Below, one piece after another: positions 18,631 through 27,311 of a DNA stretch of 59,362 nucleotides. The position numbers and the translations under genes were made by a program. This DNA comes from Rubrivivax rivuli (GTDB taxonomy: Bacteria > Pseudomonadota > Gammaproteobacteria > Burkholderiales > Burkholderiaceae_C): NCBI RefSeq assembly GCF_004016505.1, contig NZ_SACR01000008.1, positions 1 to 59,362 of the forward strand. The letters run 5' to 3'. The notes below the pieces were generated by a model. That model had not been told where the DNA came from. It did no database searches and worked only from the letters and a program-made list of their open reading frames with translations. Every line of letters begins with the position of its first letter. The first letter of the stretch is position 1.

Positions 18631-19506
18631 TCAGCGCGACCAGATCACCGGGTTCTTGCGCGTGGCGATGACCTCGCCTTCGCGCGCCCCGGGGCACCAC
18701 TGGTCGCGGTCGTTGGCCTGGATGGCGTTGAGCGCGGGCACCAGGCGCATGTCGGCGTCCATGTAGATCACGGTCATCACCGAACGGGGTCGGTCGCTCA
18801 CGTTCGCTCCGGCCTTGTGGAAGGTCCAGCCCAGGTGGAAGCTCACCTCGCCCAGCTCGAAAGGCCCCACCTCGAAGGGAAAGCCGTGGCGGGCCATGTT
18901 CTCGCTGATCTTGGCTTCGCTCTCGTCGCTGATGCCCAGGTCGCGGCCAAAGGCCACGCCCTGGCTGCCGGCGTAGAAGCCCAGCGGACCCATCTCGGCG
19001 GGCACGGCCTGCAGCGGGATCCACGCCGTGATGGTGCGGTCGCTGGCCAGCGGCCAGTAGTACTGGTCGGCGTGCGCCGGCGTGATGCCGCCGCCGGGTT
19101 CCTTGTAGAGGCTCTGGTCGTGGTACAGCCGCACGCCGCGCACCTGCAGCAGCTCGGCCGCGATGCGCGCCAGCCGCTGCCCCATCACGAAGCGCGCCAC
19201 CAGCGCGCTCTGCTCCCACAGGTTCATGACCTGCAGGAAGGCGCGGTCGTACGTGCTGCGCTCTTCCAGCGGGCGGCTCTCGGTATTAAGGTCGATGGTG
19301 AGCTGCGTGATCTCGCGCCCGAAGTGGGCCAGTGTGGCCGGCGAGAGCACCTGCTGGAGCTTGATGCAGCCGTCGCGGCGGAAGGCTTCGATCTGCGCGG
19401 GCTGCAGCGCATAGGGGCTGTCGAGATCGGCCCAGAGCGTGGTGTCGGGGGCGGTGTCGTTCATCGGCGTGGTGGTGCTTGGCATGGCGAGATTCGTGTC
19501 AGGCAA
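18631..19506 (-). CDS. Phytanoyl-CoA dioxygenase (PhyH) family protein
   Basis: The 291-residue protein is a non-heme Fe(II)/2-oxoglutarate oxygenase of the PhyH family. It has FRRDGCIKLQQVLS at the start of the fold, the Fe-binding H-x-D in ITPAHADQYYW, and the distal His in HLGWTFHKAGAN followed by an Arg (DRPRSVMTVIYMD). It probably hydroxylates a small molecule. Co-location with the alcohol dehydrogenase 11 bp downstream suggests hydroxylation followed by oxidation. The substrate is unknown. Confidence 0.87.
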   Translation of the reverse strand: MPDTNLAMPSTTTPMNDTAPDTTLWADLDSPYALQPAQIEAFRRDGCIKLQQVLSPATLAHFGREITQLTIDLNTESRPLEERSTYDRAFLQVMNLWEQSALVARFVMGQRLARIAAELLQVRGVRLYHDQSLYKEPGGGITPAHADQYYWPLASDRTITAWIPLQAVPAEMGPLGFYAGSQGVAFGRDLGISDESEAKISENMARHGFPFEVGPFELGEVSFHLGWTFHKAGANVSDRPRSVMTVIYMDADMRLVPALNAIQANDRDQWCPGAREGEVIATRKNPVIWSR

Positions 19507-19524
19507 ATGGAGGAGAAACGGGGT

Positions 19525-21177
19525 TCAGGCCAGCGGCGCGAACAGCACCGCCCCCGGGGGCAGTTGCAGCTCCGCCCCGTGCAGCGCGGCGCCGCCGTGG
19601 GTGAACAAGGGCGCGCCGGCGCCGGGCAGCGGCACCGTCGCGGCGCTGGCGCCCAGGTTGAAGGCCAGCAGCAAGGTGTCGGTGCCGTCCGCGCCGGCGT
19701 GTTCGCGGCGCAGCACCAGCACGTCGCCTTCTGCCACCAGCGCCTGCAGGTCGCCCAGGCGCAGCGCCGGGTGCGCGCGCCGCAGCGCCAGCAGGCGCCG
19801 CGTGGCATGCAAGGTTGAGGCGGGGTCGGCCTGCTGCCGGTCGACGGCCAGCGGCGCGTGGGCCGGGTCCACCGGCAGCCAGGTGCGCGCCGCGGTGCTG
19901 AAGCCGAGCTGCGGCGCATCGGCCCGCCACGGAAATGGCGTCCGGCAGCCATCCCGCCCCGGGTTCAGCGGCCAATTCGCCAGGCCGTAGGGGTCACGGA
20001 TGTCTTCATAGGCCAGTGAGCTCTGCGGCAGGCCCAGTTCCTCGCCCTGGTACAGAAAGACCGTGCCGCGCAAGGCCATCAGCAGCGCCAGCCAGGTGAC
20101 GGGCGTGGCGCCGGCCGCGGCCGGCCCGGCATCGGCGCGGCCGCCGAAGGCGAAGGCCCCGGCCGCACCGGCGCCCCAGCGCGAGGCCACGCGCGGCGCG
20201 TCGTGGTTCGAGAAAGCCCAGCTCGGCCAGGCCTCGCGGCCCGCGCCTTCGGTCCACGGTGCCAGGTGGCGCAGCACCTGGGCGGCATCGGGCCGCTCGC
20301 CCAGAAAGGCGAAGGAGTAGGCCGTGTGCAGCCGCTGCGCACCCTGCGTGTAGGCCACCATCGTGGCCAGCGGCTCGGCACCGCCGATTTCCGCCACCGC
20401 CATCGGCGCGCCGTGAGCGTCCATCAAGCGGCGCAGCCGCTCGAAGAAGGCCGGCGCCTCCGGCTGGTCGGCGTTGTGCAGGTGCTGCTGCATCAGCACG
20501 GGGGCGTCGCCCCGCCTGCCCTCGGGCATGGGCGGGTTGTCCTGCAGGCCGCGGCTGTGGAAGTAGAGGTTGGCGGTGTCCAGGCGAAAGCCGTCCACGC
20601 CGCGTTCCAGCCAGTGTCGGGCGATGTCGAGCACCGCCTCCTGCACTGCGGGGCAGTGGAAGTTCAGGTCGGGCATCTGCGGCAGGAAGTTGTGCAGGTG
20701 GTACTGCTGGCGCCGAGGTTCCCAGCGCCAGGCGGGCCCGCCCATCCAGCTTTGCCAGTTGTTGGGCGGGCTGCCGTCGGGCTTGGCATCGGCCCACACG
20801 TACCAGTCGGCCTTGGCGTTGCTGCGGCTGGCGCGGCTCTCCTCGAACCAGGGGTGCTCGGCGGCGGTGTGGCTCCACACCTGGTCGATGATCACCTTCA
20901 GGCCCAGGCGGTGGGCTTCGGCGAGCAGCGCATCGAAGTCTTGACCGGTGCCGAAGATCGGGTCGACGCCGAGGTGGTCGGCCACGTCGTAACCGAAGTC
21001 GCGCATCGGGCTCGTGAAGAAGGGCGAGAGCCAGATGCCGTCCACCCCCAGCGCGGCCACGTAGGGCAGCCTGGCCGTCACGCCGGCGAGGTCGCCAATG
21101 CCGTCGCCGTTGGCGTCGGCAAAGCTGCGCGGGTAGATCTGGTAAAGGGTGGCACCGCGCCACCAGTCGCTGCTCAT
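19525..21177 (-). CDS. GH13 alpha-glucosidase / oligo-1,6-glucosidase-like
   Basis: The 550-residue enzyme has the GH13 regions: YQIYPRSFADANGDGIGDL, the region-I type IIDQVWSHTAAEHPWF, nucleophile Asp in GFRLDTANLYFHS, acid/base Glu in AVAEIGGAE, and FSNHDAPRVASRW with the transition-state Asp. This is the pattern of exo-acting alpha-glucosidases. No signal peptide is seen, so it is probably cytoplasmic. It is the first gene of the leftward block and is divergent from an AraC regulator at 21329. The frame stays open upstream of the chosen start, but that sequence is not GH13-like. Confidence 0.9.
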   Translation of the reverse strand: MSSDWWRGATLYQIYPRSFADANGDGIGDLAGVTARLPYVAALGVDGIWLSPFFTSPMRDFGYDVADHLGVDPIFGTGQDFDALLAEAHRLGLKVIIDQVWSHTAAEHPWFEESRASRSNAKADWYVWADAKPDGSPPNNWQSWMGGPAWRWEPRRQQYHLHNFLPQMPDLNFHCPAVQEAVLDIARHWLERGVDGFRLDTANLYFHSRGLQDNPPMPEGRRGDAPVLMQQHLHNADQPEAPAFFERLRRLMDAHGAPMAVAEIGGAEPLATMVAYTQGAQRLHTAYSFAFLGERPDAAQVLRHLAPWTEGAGREAWPSWAFSNHDAPRVASRWGAGAAGAFAFGGRADAGPAAAGATPVTWLALLMALRGTVFLYQGEELGLPQSSLAYEDIRDPYGLANWPLNPGRDGCRTPFPWRADAPQLGFSTAARTWLPVDPAHAPLAVDRQQADPASTLHATRRLLALRRAHPALRLGDLQALVAEGDVLVLRREHAGADGTDTLLLAFNLGASAATVPLPGAGAPLFTHGGAALHGAELQLPPGAVLFAPLA

Positions 21178-21206
21178 CGGCTGCAATCCTGGGCTGAACC
21201 CTGGGC

Positions 21207-21277
21207 TGAAAACCGTTAGTCTCGCGGGGTTCTCGCGCCTGATCAGCCTGTCCGCGCGTCTGAACTGACGGTTTTCA
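21207..21277. promoter_or_regulatory. Inverted repeat between GH13 and AraC genes (possible operator)
   Basis: TGAAAACCGTTAGT at 21207-21220 and its inverse (one mismatch) at 21264-21277 flank 43 bp in the 151-bp divergent gap. A small direct repeat CTGGGCTGAA lies next to the left arm. An operator for the adjacent AraC regulator is a reasonable guess. AraC proteins more often use direct repeats, so this is tentative. Confidence 0.45.
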
Positions 21278-21328
21278 AACCCTCGGGCCCAGGGCTTGCC
21301 CTGAGCCCTGCCCAACCCGGCATGCACG

Positions 21329-22234
21329 ATGCGGATCACCCGCGAAGCCATACCCCAGGCCGAAGAGTCCTTGCGCTGCCTGCACCTGGCACTGCCGTCC
21401 TTCGGCGGCAGCCTGCACCGCCACGGCCACTTCGAGCTGACGTGGATCGAGCGCGGGCAGGGGCTGCGCTGGGTGGGAGACAGCGTGGAGCCCTTCTTCG
21501 ATGGCGACCTCGTGCTCGTGGGCAGCGAGACCCCGCACCTGTGGGCCACCCGGGGCGCGCCATCGCCCCTGGGCTGCGCGGCCACGGTGCTGCAGTTCCC
21601 GCCCGACTGGCTGCAGCGCTGCCGGCTGCCCGAACTGCAGGCGCTGGCGCCGCTGCTGGCACAGGCCGCGGCCGGCGTGGAGGTGCAGGGCCGCACGCGC
21701 GAGCAGGTGCAGCGCCTGCTCGCGCAGCTGCCCGGGGCCAGCGCCCCGCGCCGCGTGGCGGTGTTCATCGAAGTGCTGAGTTGCCTGCACGAAGGCCGCA
21801 TCGACTTGCGCGCCCTCTCGGGCTCCATGCCCGCGCCGCCGCCGGCGGAGGCCACGGCCGGGGGCGGCATGCGCCGCATCGACCGCGTGCTGAACTGGGT
21901 AGAGGCGAACCTCGGCCAGACGCTGTGCATCGACGATGCGGCGGCCGTGGCCCACGTGAGCCCGGCCGCTTTTGCGCGCTTTTTCAGGCGCGAGGTGGGC
22001 AAGTCGTTCACGGCGTACGTCAACGACGCACGCTGCGGCTGGGCGGCACTGCAGCTGGTGCAGGGCCGCGAGCCGGTGGCGCAGGTGGCGCAGGCCTGCG
22101 GCTTTCCGACGCTGTCGAACTTCGGCGAGCAGTTCCGGCGGCGCTACGGCGTGCCGCCGCGCGAGTTCCGCGCCAGCGCGGGGCGGCAGGCGGGGCGTCC
22201 TGCGGAGCGCCCCGCGCAGCCTCAGAAGGGGTAG
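21329..22234 (+). CDS. AraC family transcriptional regulator
   Basis: The 301-residue protein has an N-terminal cupin-like sensor domain (SLHRHGHFELTWIERGQGLRWVGD; LVGSETPHLW). The C-terminal double helix-turn-helix covers about residues 185-290 (DDAAAVAHVSPAAFARFFRREVGKSF; VAQVAQACGFPTLSNFGEQFRRRYGVPPREFR, cited by its core QACGFPTLSNFGEQFRR). The sensor resembles sugar-sensing AraC members. It is divergent from the GH13-led block and is the obvious candidate regulator. Confidence 0.92.
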   Translation: MRITREAIPQAEESLRCLHLALPSFGGSLHRHGHFELTWIERGQGLRWVGDSVEPFFDGDLVLVGSETPHLWATRGAPSPLGCAATVLQFPPDWLQRCRLPELQALAPLLAQAAAGVEVQGRTREQVQRLLAQLPGASAPRRVAVFIEVLSCLHEGRIDLRALSGSMPAPPPAEATAGGGMRRIDRVLNWVEANLGQTLCIDDAAAVAHVSPAAFARFFRREVGKSFTAYVNDARCGWAALQLVQGREPVAQVAQACGFPTLSNFGEQFRRRYGVPPREFRASAGRQAGRPAERPAQPQKG

Positions 22235-23676
22235 TGCCGCTCGGTCGTCTGCACGGTGATCCAGCGCAGCTCGGTGAACTCGTGCACGCCGGCCTTGCCA
22301 CCGAAGCGGCCCAGGCCCGAGCCCTTCACGCCGCCGAAGGGCATCTGCGCCTCGTCGTGCACCGTGGGGCCGTTGACGTGGCAGATGCCGCTCTCGATGC
22401 GGCGCGCCACGTTCATGGCACGCGCGATGTCCTTGCCGAAGACGGCGGCCGAGAGGCCGTACTCGTTGTCGTTGGCGCAGTCCACCGCGGCGTCCACGCC
22501 GTCCACGCGCACCACGCACTTCACGGGGCCGAAGGTTTCCTCGTGGTAGATGCGCATCTTGCGCGTCACGTGGTCGAGGATGGTGGCCGGCATCAGCGTG
22601 TCGGTCGCCTTGCCGCCGCACACCAGCTTGGCGCCCTTGGCGAGGGCGTCGTCGATCAGCGCGTTGCAGTGCTCCACCGTGCCCATGCCGATGACGCTGC
22701 CCAGCACCACGGGCTCGGGCTTGCGCGGGTCGCCCAGCGGCAGGCCCTTGGCCTTCTTCGCGAACTTGGCGACGAAGTCGTCGGCGATCTTGCCGTCGAC
22801 GATGAAGCGCTCGGTGCTCATGCAGATCTGGCCGCTGTTGGCGAACGCCCCGAAGGCGGCGGCGTTGACGGCAGCATCGAGGTCGGCGTCGTCCAGCACC
22901 ACCATCGGTGCCTTGCCGCCGAGTTCCAGCACCACGGGCTTGAGGTACTTCGCGCAGGTCATCGCAATCAGCTTGCCCACGCGCGTGCTGCCGGTGAAGT
23001 TCACGCGCCGCACGGCGGGGTGGGCCACCATGGCTTCCACCACCTTGCCGGCGTCGGCCGGTGCGTTGGTGATGTAGTTCACCACGCCGGCCGGGAAGCC
23101 GGCGTCCTGGAAGGCCTCGACGATGAGCTGGTGCGTGCGCGGGCAGTTTTCGCTGCCCTTGAGCACCACGGTGTTGCCGCAGGCCAGCGGCACGCAGATG
23201 GCGCGCACACCCAGGATGATGGGCGCGTTCCAGGGCGCGATGCCCAGCACCACGCCCGCGGGCTGGCGCACGCCCATGGCCAGCGAGCCGGGCACGTCGC
23301 TGGGGATGATCTCGCCGGCGATCTGCGTGGTGAGCGCCGCCGCTTCGCGGATCATGCCGGCGGCGAGCATCACGTTGAAGCCGGCCCACATGCCCGTGGC
23401 GCCGGTCTCGGCGGGCACGGCCTCGACGAACTTCGGCGTCTTGGCTTCCAGCGCGTCGGCGGCCTTCAGCAGCAGCATGCGGCGCTCGGTGGGGCCGGTC
23501 TGGCTCCAGGTCTTGAAGGCCTCTGCGGCGGACTCGACCGCGGCCACGGCATCGGCCTCGCTGGCGGCCGGGGCGCGCGTGGCGATGCTGCCGTCCAGCG
23601 GGTTGCGGCGCTCGAAGGTGGCGCCGCCTTCGGCGGACACGGCCAAGCCGTTGATGAGCATGCTGAGGTCGGACAT
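22222..23676 (-). CDS. Aldehyde dehydrogenase (benzaldehyde/salicylaldehyde/vanillin type), internal start
   Basis: Starting at the internal ATG at 23676, this 484-residue protein is a complete NAD(P)-dependent aldehyde dehydrogenase. It has GIAPWNAPIILGVRAI, the cofactor-binding FTGSTRVGK, the general-base Glu in LELGGKAP, the catalytic Cys in NSGQICMSTERF, ETFGPVKCVV and the tail FGGKAGVHEFTELRW...HYPF. The C-terminal pattern is like that of XylC/NahF/vanillin dehydrogenases, which oxidise aromatic aldehydes to acids. An AAGGAGA site 5 nt before the ATG supports independent translation. Linked to a Liv transporter and a benzoylformate-decarboxylase-like gene nearby. Confidence 0.85.
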   Translation of the reverse strand: MSDLSMLINGLAVSAEGGATFERRNPLDGSIATRAPAASEADAVAAVESAAEAFKTWSQTGPTERRMLLLKAADALEAKTPKFVEAVPAETGATGMWAGFNVMLAAGMIREAAALTTQIAGEIIPSDVPGSLAMGVRQPAGVVLGIAPWNAPIILGVRAICVPLACGNTVVLKGSENCPRTHQLIVEAFQDAGFPAGVVNYITNAPADAGKVVEAMVAHPAVRRVNFTGSTRVGKLIAMTCAKYLKPVVLELGGKAPMVVLDDADLDAAVNAAAFGAFANSGQICMSTERFIVDGKIADDFVAKFAKKAKGLPLGDPRKPEPVVLGSVIGMGTVEHCNALIDDALAKGAKLVCGGKATDTLMPATILDHVTRKMRIYHEETFGPVKCVVRVDGVDAAVDCANDNEYGLSAAVFGKDIARAMNVARRIESGICHVNGPTVHDEAQMPFGGVKGSGLGRFGGKAGVHEFTELRWITVQTTERHYPF

Positions 23677-24468
23677 GGGGGTCTCCTTGGCGTTCGTGGA
23701 AGTCTTGGATGCGGTGGCGGGCGTGGCGGCCTTGCCGAGGTAGGCCTGGCGGATGACGCTGCTGCGCGCGAGCAGGAAGGCCGGGCCGCTGGCGACCAGC
23801 CGGCCGCGCTCCAGCACGTAGCCGCGGTCGGCGATGGCGAGGGCCTTGCGCACGTTCTGCTCGACCATCAGCACCGTGGTGCCGGCATCGGCGATGCGGC
23901 GCGCGATGGCGAGCAACTCGTCCACCATGCGCGGCGCCAGGCCCAGGCTGGGCTCGTCCAGCATCAGCAGGCGCGGCGCGCTCATCATCGCGCGGGCCAC
24001 GGCCACCATCTGCTGTTCACCGCCGCTCATGGTGCCGGCCAGCTGCTGCGCGCGTTCGGCGAGTTTCGGGAAATCCTTGAAGGCCGTGGCCATGCGTGCG
24101 GCGCGTTCGGCCGGCTTCACCAGCCAGCCGCCGAGTTCGAGGTTCTCGGCCACCGTCATCTGCGGAAAGAGCTGCCGGCCCTCGGGCACCAGCGCCAGCC
24201 CGCGCTGCACGATCTCGCTGGCCTTGGCGTCGGTGGGAATCTCGTCGCCGTTGAGCTTCAGCTTGCCGCCGCGCGGGATGAGCCCCGCGATGGCCTTCAG
24301 CAGCGTGGTCTTGCCCGCGCCGTTGGGGCCGAGGATGACGGTGACGCCCGGCCGGGCTTCCAGCGCCAGATCACGCAGCACGAGGAAAGGGCCGTAGCCC
24401 GCCGACAAGCCTTCGATCTTCAGGTGCGCCAGCGGCCGGTCGAGCGCGAGTTCGATGTCGTTTTTCAT
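22222..24468 (-). CDS. livF: LivF ABC ATPase fused in frame to aldehyde dehydrogenase
   Basis: One 748-codon frame runs without a stop through two normally separate proteins. Residues 1 to about 245 are a LivF-type branched-chain amino acid/aromatic acid ABC ATPase: Walker A GPNGAGKTT, signature TMSGGEQQMV, Walker B LLMLDEPSLGLAP, ending QAYLG. A short Ala/Thr/Lys linker follows, then from residue 265 a full aldehyde dehydrogenase. The ATG overlaps the livG stop (ATGA). A strong Shine-Dalgarno and ATG lie inside the linker, so the dehydrogenase may also be made alone. A lost livF stop (mutation or sequencing error) would explain the fusion. Confidence 0.85.
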   Translation of the reverse strand: MKNDIELALDRPLAHLKIEGLSAGYGPFLVLRDLALEARPGVTVILGPNGAGKTTLLKAIAGLIPRGGKLKLNGDEIPTDAKASEIVQRGLALVPEGRQLFPQMTVAENLELGGWLVKPAERAARMATAFKDFPKLAERAQQLAGTMSGGEQQMVAVARAMMSAPRLLMLDEPSLGLAPRMVDELLAIARRIADAGTTVLMVEQNVRKALAIADRGYVLERGRLVASGPAFLLARSSVIRQAYLGKAATPATASKTSTNAKETPMSDLSMLINGLAVSAEGGATFERRNPLDGSIATRAPAASEADAVAAVESAAEAFKTWSQTGPTERRMLLLKAADALEAKTPKFVEAVPAETGATGMWAGFNVMLAAGMIREAAALTTQIAGEIIPSDVPGSLAMGVRQPAGVVLGIAPWNAPIILGVRAICVPLACGNTVVLKGSENCPRTHQLIVEAFQDAGFPAGVVNYITNAPADAGKVVEAMVAHPAVRRVNFTGSTRVGKLIAMTCAKYLKPVVLELGGKAPMVVLDDADLDAAVNAAAFGAFANSGQICMSTERFIVDGKIADDFVAKFAKKAKGLPLGDPRKPEPVVLGSVIGMGTVEHCNALIDDALAKGAKLVCGGKATDTLMPATILDHVTRKMRIYHEETFGPVKCVVRVDGVDAAVDCANDNEYGLSAAVFGKDIARAMNVARRIESGICHVNGPTVHDEAQMPFGGVKGSGLGRFGGKAGVHEFTELRWITVQTTERHYPF
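23682..23688 (-). promoter_or_regulatory. Shine-Dalgarno inside the livF-ALDH frame
   Basis: AAGGAGA (minus strand) lies 5 nt before the ATG at 23676, an optimal ribosome binding site inside the fused reading frame. It is the reason to think the aldehyde dehydrogenase was, or still is, translated separately. Confidence 0.75.
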
Positions 24469-25211
24469 GCGGGCTCCACCATCTCATCGCCGAGATAGGC
24501 CTCGATCACTTCCGCGTTGCGCACCACCTCGGCCGGCGTGCCGTCGGCGATCTTGCGGCCCTGGTGCAGCACGATCACGCGCTCCACGTAGCGCAGCAGC
24601 GTGGTCACGGCGTGTTCGATCCAGATCACGGTGAGGTCGAGTTCGTCGCGCAGGCGGCGGATGAGCTGGGCCATCGCGTCCACCTCGCTTTCGGTCAGGC
24701 CCGCGGCCACCTCGTCCAGCAGCAGCAGCTTGGGCCGCGTGGCCAGCGCCATGCCGATTTCCAGCAGCCGCTGCTGGCTGGGCGTGATGGCCGCGGCCGG
24801 CAAATCGGCCTGGGCCTGCAGGCCTATGAGGTTGAGGATGCTGGCTTCGTCTTTCAGCAGCCAGGAAGCCGTGCGGTGGCGGCCGGCGAACTGCAGGCCG
24901 AAATCGATGTTCGCGGCCACGCTGAGTTCGGCAAACACCCGCGGCGTCTGGAATGTGCGCGCCACGCCGTGCTGGGCGTAGCGGTGCGGCTTGGCGCCCG
25001 TGAGGCGCTGGCCGCCGGCGTAGAGCTCGCCACCGGTGGGCTCCACCACGCCCGAGAGCGCGTTGAAGAAGGTCGTCTTGCCCGCGCCGTTGGGGCCGAT
25101 GATGCCCACCAGTTCACCGGGCGCAAAAGCAGCACTTACCTGGTCGACGGCGACCAGGCCGCCGAAACGCACCGAGACCTCGCGCGCTTCCAGCAAGGGG
25201 TGGCCGTTCAT
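24465..25211 (-). CDS. livG: Branched-chain/aromatic acid ABC transporter ATPase LivG
   Basis: The 248-residue ATPase has Walker A GPNGAGKTT, LivG-specific VARTFQTPRVFAELSVAANI, and Walker B LLLLDEVAAGLTESE with LivG's typical AAGL. The ABC signature is unusual (ITPSQQRLLEIG in place of a Y/S-G-x-Q form). Its start overlaps the livM stop by 4 bp, and its stop overlaps the livF start. It works with LivF as the ATPase pair of a HAAT-type importer. Confidence 0.93.
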   Translation of the reverse strand: MNGHPLLEAREVSVRFGGLVAVDQVSAAFAPGELVGIIGPNGAGKTTFFNALSGVVEPTGGELYAGGQRLTGAKPHRYAQHGVARTFQTPRVFAELSVAANIDFGLQFAGRHRTASWLLKDEASILNLIGLQAQADLPAAAITPSQQRLLEIGMALATRPKLLLLDEVAAGLTESEVDAMAQLIRRLRDELDLTVIWIEHAVTTLLRYVERVIVLHQGRKIADGTPAEVVRNAEVIEAYLGDEMVEPA

Positions 25212-26212
25212 CGTGCGGCCTCCTGCTTCTTGGTGCTGAACAGGTCGCGCCAGGCCTGGCGGATGTCGTCACGCCAGCCCGTGAAGGTGGCCCAGCGCAG
25301 CGAGGCCAGCCCGCCCGGCAGGTAGAGCACGCACAGGATGAGCAGCAGGCCCAACGACATCATGTAGACCTGCGGCGCCCGCAGCCGAAGGGTCTCGGCC
25401 AGCAGGCTGAACACCACCGCGGCGATCAGCGGGCCCCAGAGCGTGGCGGCGCCGCCGATCAGCGCGATGAGCACGGTCTGGAAGCCGATGAAGGGGTTGA
25501 AGACGGTACCCGGGTCGATGTAGGTCCAGCGCACGCTCATCGCCGCGCCCACCGCACCCGCGAAGGCGGCTGTCATCGCAAAACCGGCGATCTTGATGAG
25601 CCGCGTGTTCACGCCGAGCGTCTGCGCACGCTGCTCGTCCGCGCCGATGCCCGCCATGGCCAGGCCGAAGCGGTTGCGGCGCACCACGATGCTCGTCAGG
25701 ATGGCCAGCACCGCCAGGCCCAGCACCGTGAGGTAGATGGTGTCGCGCTCGGGCACCACCACCAGCACGCGGCCCACGGTGCCGGTGACCTGCTTCTCCC
25801 AGTAGGTGATGGCGTGGCGGATGAGCTCCGTCATGCCGAAGGTCAGCACCGCGAAATAGGTGCCGCGCAGGTGCAGCACGGCCGCGCCCATCACCACCGC
25901 CACCAGCGCCGCGATGCCGGCGCCCAGGGCGATGGCGCCCCACCAACCCGTCTGCTCCATCCAGATGGCGCTGGCGTAGGCGCCGATGCCGAAGAAGGCC
26001 GCGGTGGCCAGGCTGAGGTAGCGCGTGGTGCCGCAGAAGAGGCTCCAGCTGCTGGCCAGCGCCGCATACATCAGGCAGGTGAGCGCCATGGAGACCATGA
26101 ACTCGCTGCCGTAGTAGGGCACGCTCAGCGCCCAGCCGGCCAGCGCGAACAGCACCAGCAGGTCGCGCCGGGTCTGCGGCCCGATCTCGAAGGACTTCAT
26201 CTCGAACTTCAT
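25208..26212 (-). CDS. livM: Branched-chain/aromatic acid ABC transporter permease LivM
   Basis: The 334-residue permease has about ten hydrophobic segments and the LivM landmarks GFIGFQ-like FIGFQTVLIALIGGAATLWGPL, FALAGWALSVPYYGSEF and GTYFAVLTFGMTELIRHA. It forms the channel with LivH. The gene overlaps livG by 4 bp and follows livH by 10 bp. Confidence 0.93.
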   Translation of the reverse strand: MKFEMKSFEIGPQTRRDLLVLFALAGWALSVPYYGSEFMVSMALTCLMYAALASSWSLFCGTTRYLSLATAAFFGIGAYASAIWMEQTGWWGAIALGAGIAALVAVVMGAAVLHLRGTYFAVLTFGMTELIRHAITYWEKQVTGTVGRVLVVVPERDTIYLTVLGLAVLAILTSIVVRRNRFGLAMAGIGADEQRAQTLGVNTRLIKIAGFAMTAAFAGAVGAAMSVRWTYIDPGTVFNPFIGFQTVLIALIGGAATLWGPLIAAVVFSLLAETLRLRAPQVYMMSLGLLLILCVLYLPGGLASLRWATFTGWRDDIRQAWRDLFSTKKQEAAR

Positions 26213-26222
26213 GGCGACAGCC

Positions 26223-27101
26223 TTACTTGCGGGTGAAGAGGCCGTTGGGCCGCCACAGCAGCACGGCGATGAAGATGCCGTAGCTCAGCAGCGACTTGAG
26301 GGAGGGGTTGGTGAAGTGCATGCCCACGGCCTCGATCACGCCCAAAGCGAGGCCGCCCACCAGCGCCCCGGCCATGCTGCCGAAGCCGCCCAGCGTGATG
26401 ACGATGAGCGCCGTGACGGTGTAGGGCTCGCCCATGCTGGGGCTGATGGTGTAAGTCATGCTCAGCAGGCAGCCGGCCACGCCCGAGAGGCCCATGCCGA
26501 TGCCGAACATCAACGGGTGCAGCCGCGCGGTGTCGATGCCCACCAGCTGCGCGCCGGTGGGGCTTTGCATCAGCGCGCGCACGCCTTTGCCGTAGAGCGT
26601 TTTCTTCAGCACGATGATCAAAGCCGCGCTGAAGGCCAGGGCCAGCGCCAGCAGCAGCAGCTTGTTGGCGCTGAACTGCGCACCGCCGATGGCCACCGGG
26701 TCGGCCATGAAGTCGTAGCCGCGCAGGTCACCGCCCCACACGAGTTGCGCGAAGTTCTGCACCAGGAACATCAGGCCGAAACTCACCATCAGGCCGCGCG
26801 CCTCGAAGACATCGAGGTTGGGGCTGGTGCGCGTCAAGCGCCGGAAGGTGAGCCGGTGCACGGCAATGCCCAGCGCCATCAGCAGCGCGAAGGAGATCGG
26901 CACCATCAGCAGCGGCGAGATGCCGAGGGTGACGTGCGCCGTCCACGTGAGGAAGGCGCCCACCATCAGGAACTCGCCGTGCGCGATGTTCAGCACGCGC
27001 ATCAGGCCGTACTGCAGATTCAGGCCCAGGGCGACGAGCGCGTAGACACCGCCGGTAATCAGACCGGAGGCGATGAGTTCTAGCCAGGAGCCGAAGGACA
27101 T
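26223..27101 (-). CDS. livH: Branched-chain/aromatic acid ABC transporter permease LivH
   Basis: The 292-residue permease shows GGVYALVALGLNLQYGLMRVLNIAHGEF (core ALGLNLQYGLMRVLNIAHG), the family motif VITLGGFGSMAGALVGGLALG and about eight membrane helices. It heads the livH-M-G-F order. The receptor gene lies 347 bp upstream, and an inverted pair of repeats sits in between. Confidence 0.94.
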   Translation of the reverse strand: MSFGSWLELIASGLITGGVYALVALGLNLQYGLMRVLNIAHGEFLMVGAFLTWTAHVTLGISPLLMVPISFALLMALGIAVHRLTFRRLTRTSPNLDVFEARGLMVSFGLMFLVQNFAQLVWGGDLRGYDFMADPVAIGGAQFSANKLLLLALALAFSAALIIVLKKTLYGKGVRALMQSPTGAQLVGIDTARLHPLMFGIGMGLSGVAGCLLSMTYTISPSMGEPYTVTALIVITLGGFGSMAGALVGGLALGVIEAVGMHFTNPSLKSLLSYGIFIAVLLWRPNGLFTRK

Positions 27102-27167
27102 GGTTGCTGCTTGAGATGGTCTTGGTGAGCGTGTCGGCTTGCCGTTGTGTTGCCTTGCGGGCCACGG

Positions 27168-27258
27168 GCGCGGGGTGGCCCCTTGCGCTCATGTCCCCCG
27201 GGCCGGGCTGCGCCCGACCCTCCTCCTTTACTTCGCTCCAGGGGCCACCCCGCACCCG
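27168..27258. repeat. Intergenic repeat, copy 1 (MITE/BIME-like)
   Basis: This roughly 90-bp element has its own terminal inverted repeats (GCGGGGTGGCCCC at the left, GGGGCCACCCCGC at the right). Internal blocks GCGCTCATGTCC and CTTTACTTCGCTCC are shared with copy 2 in opposite orientation. It lies in the livH to receptor gap and shows no ORF. Confidence 0.65.
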
Positions 27259-27311
27259 CGGCCAGCTGCAGCGCAGGTGCGTGACGGTGGCGCACCACCC
27301 TGTCAGCGGCT

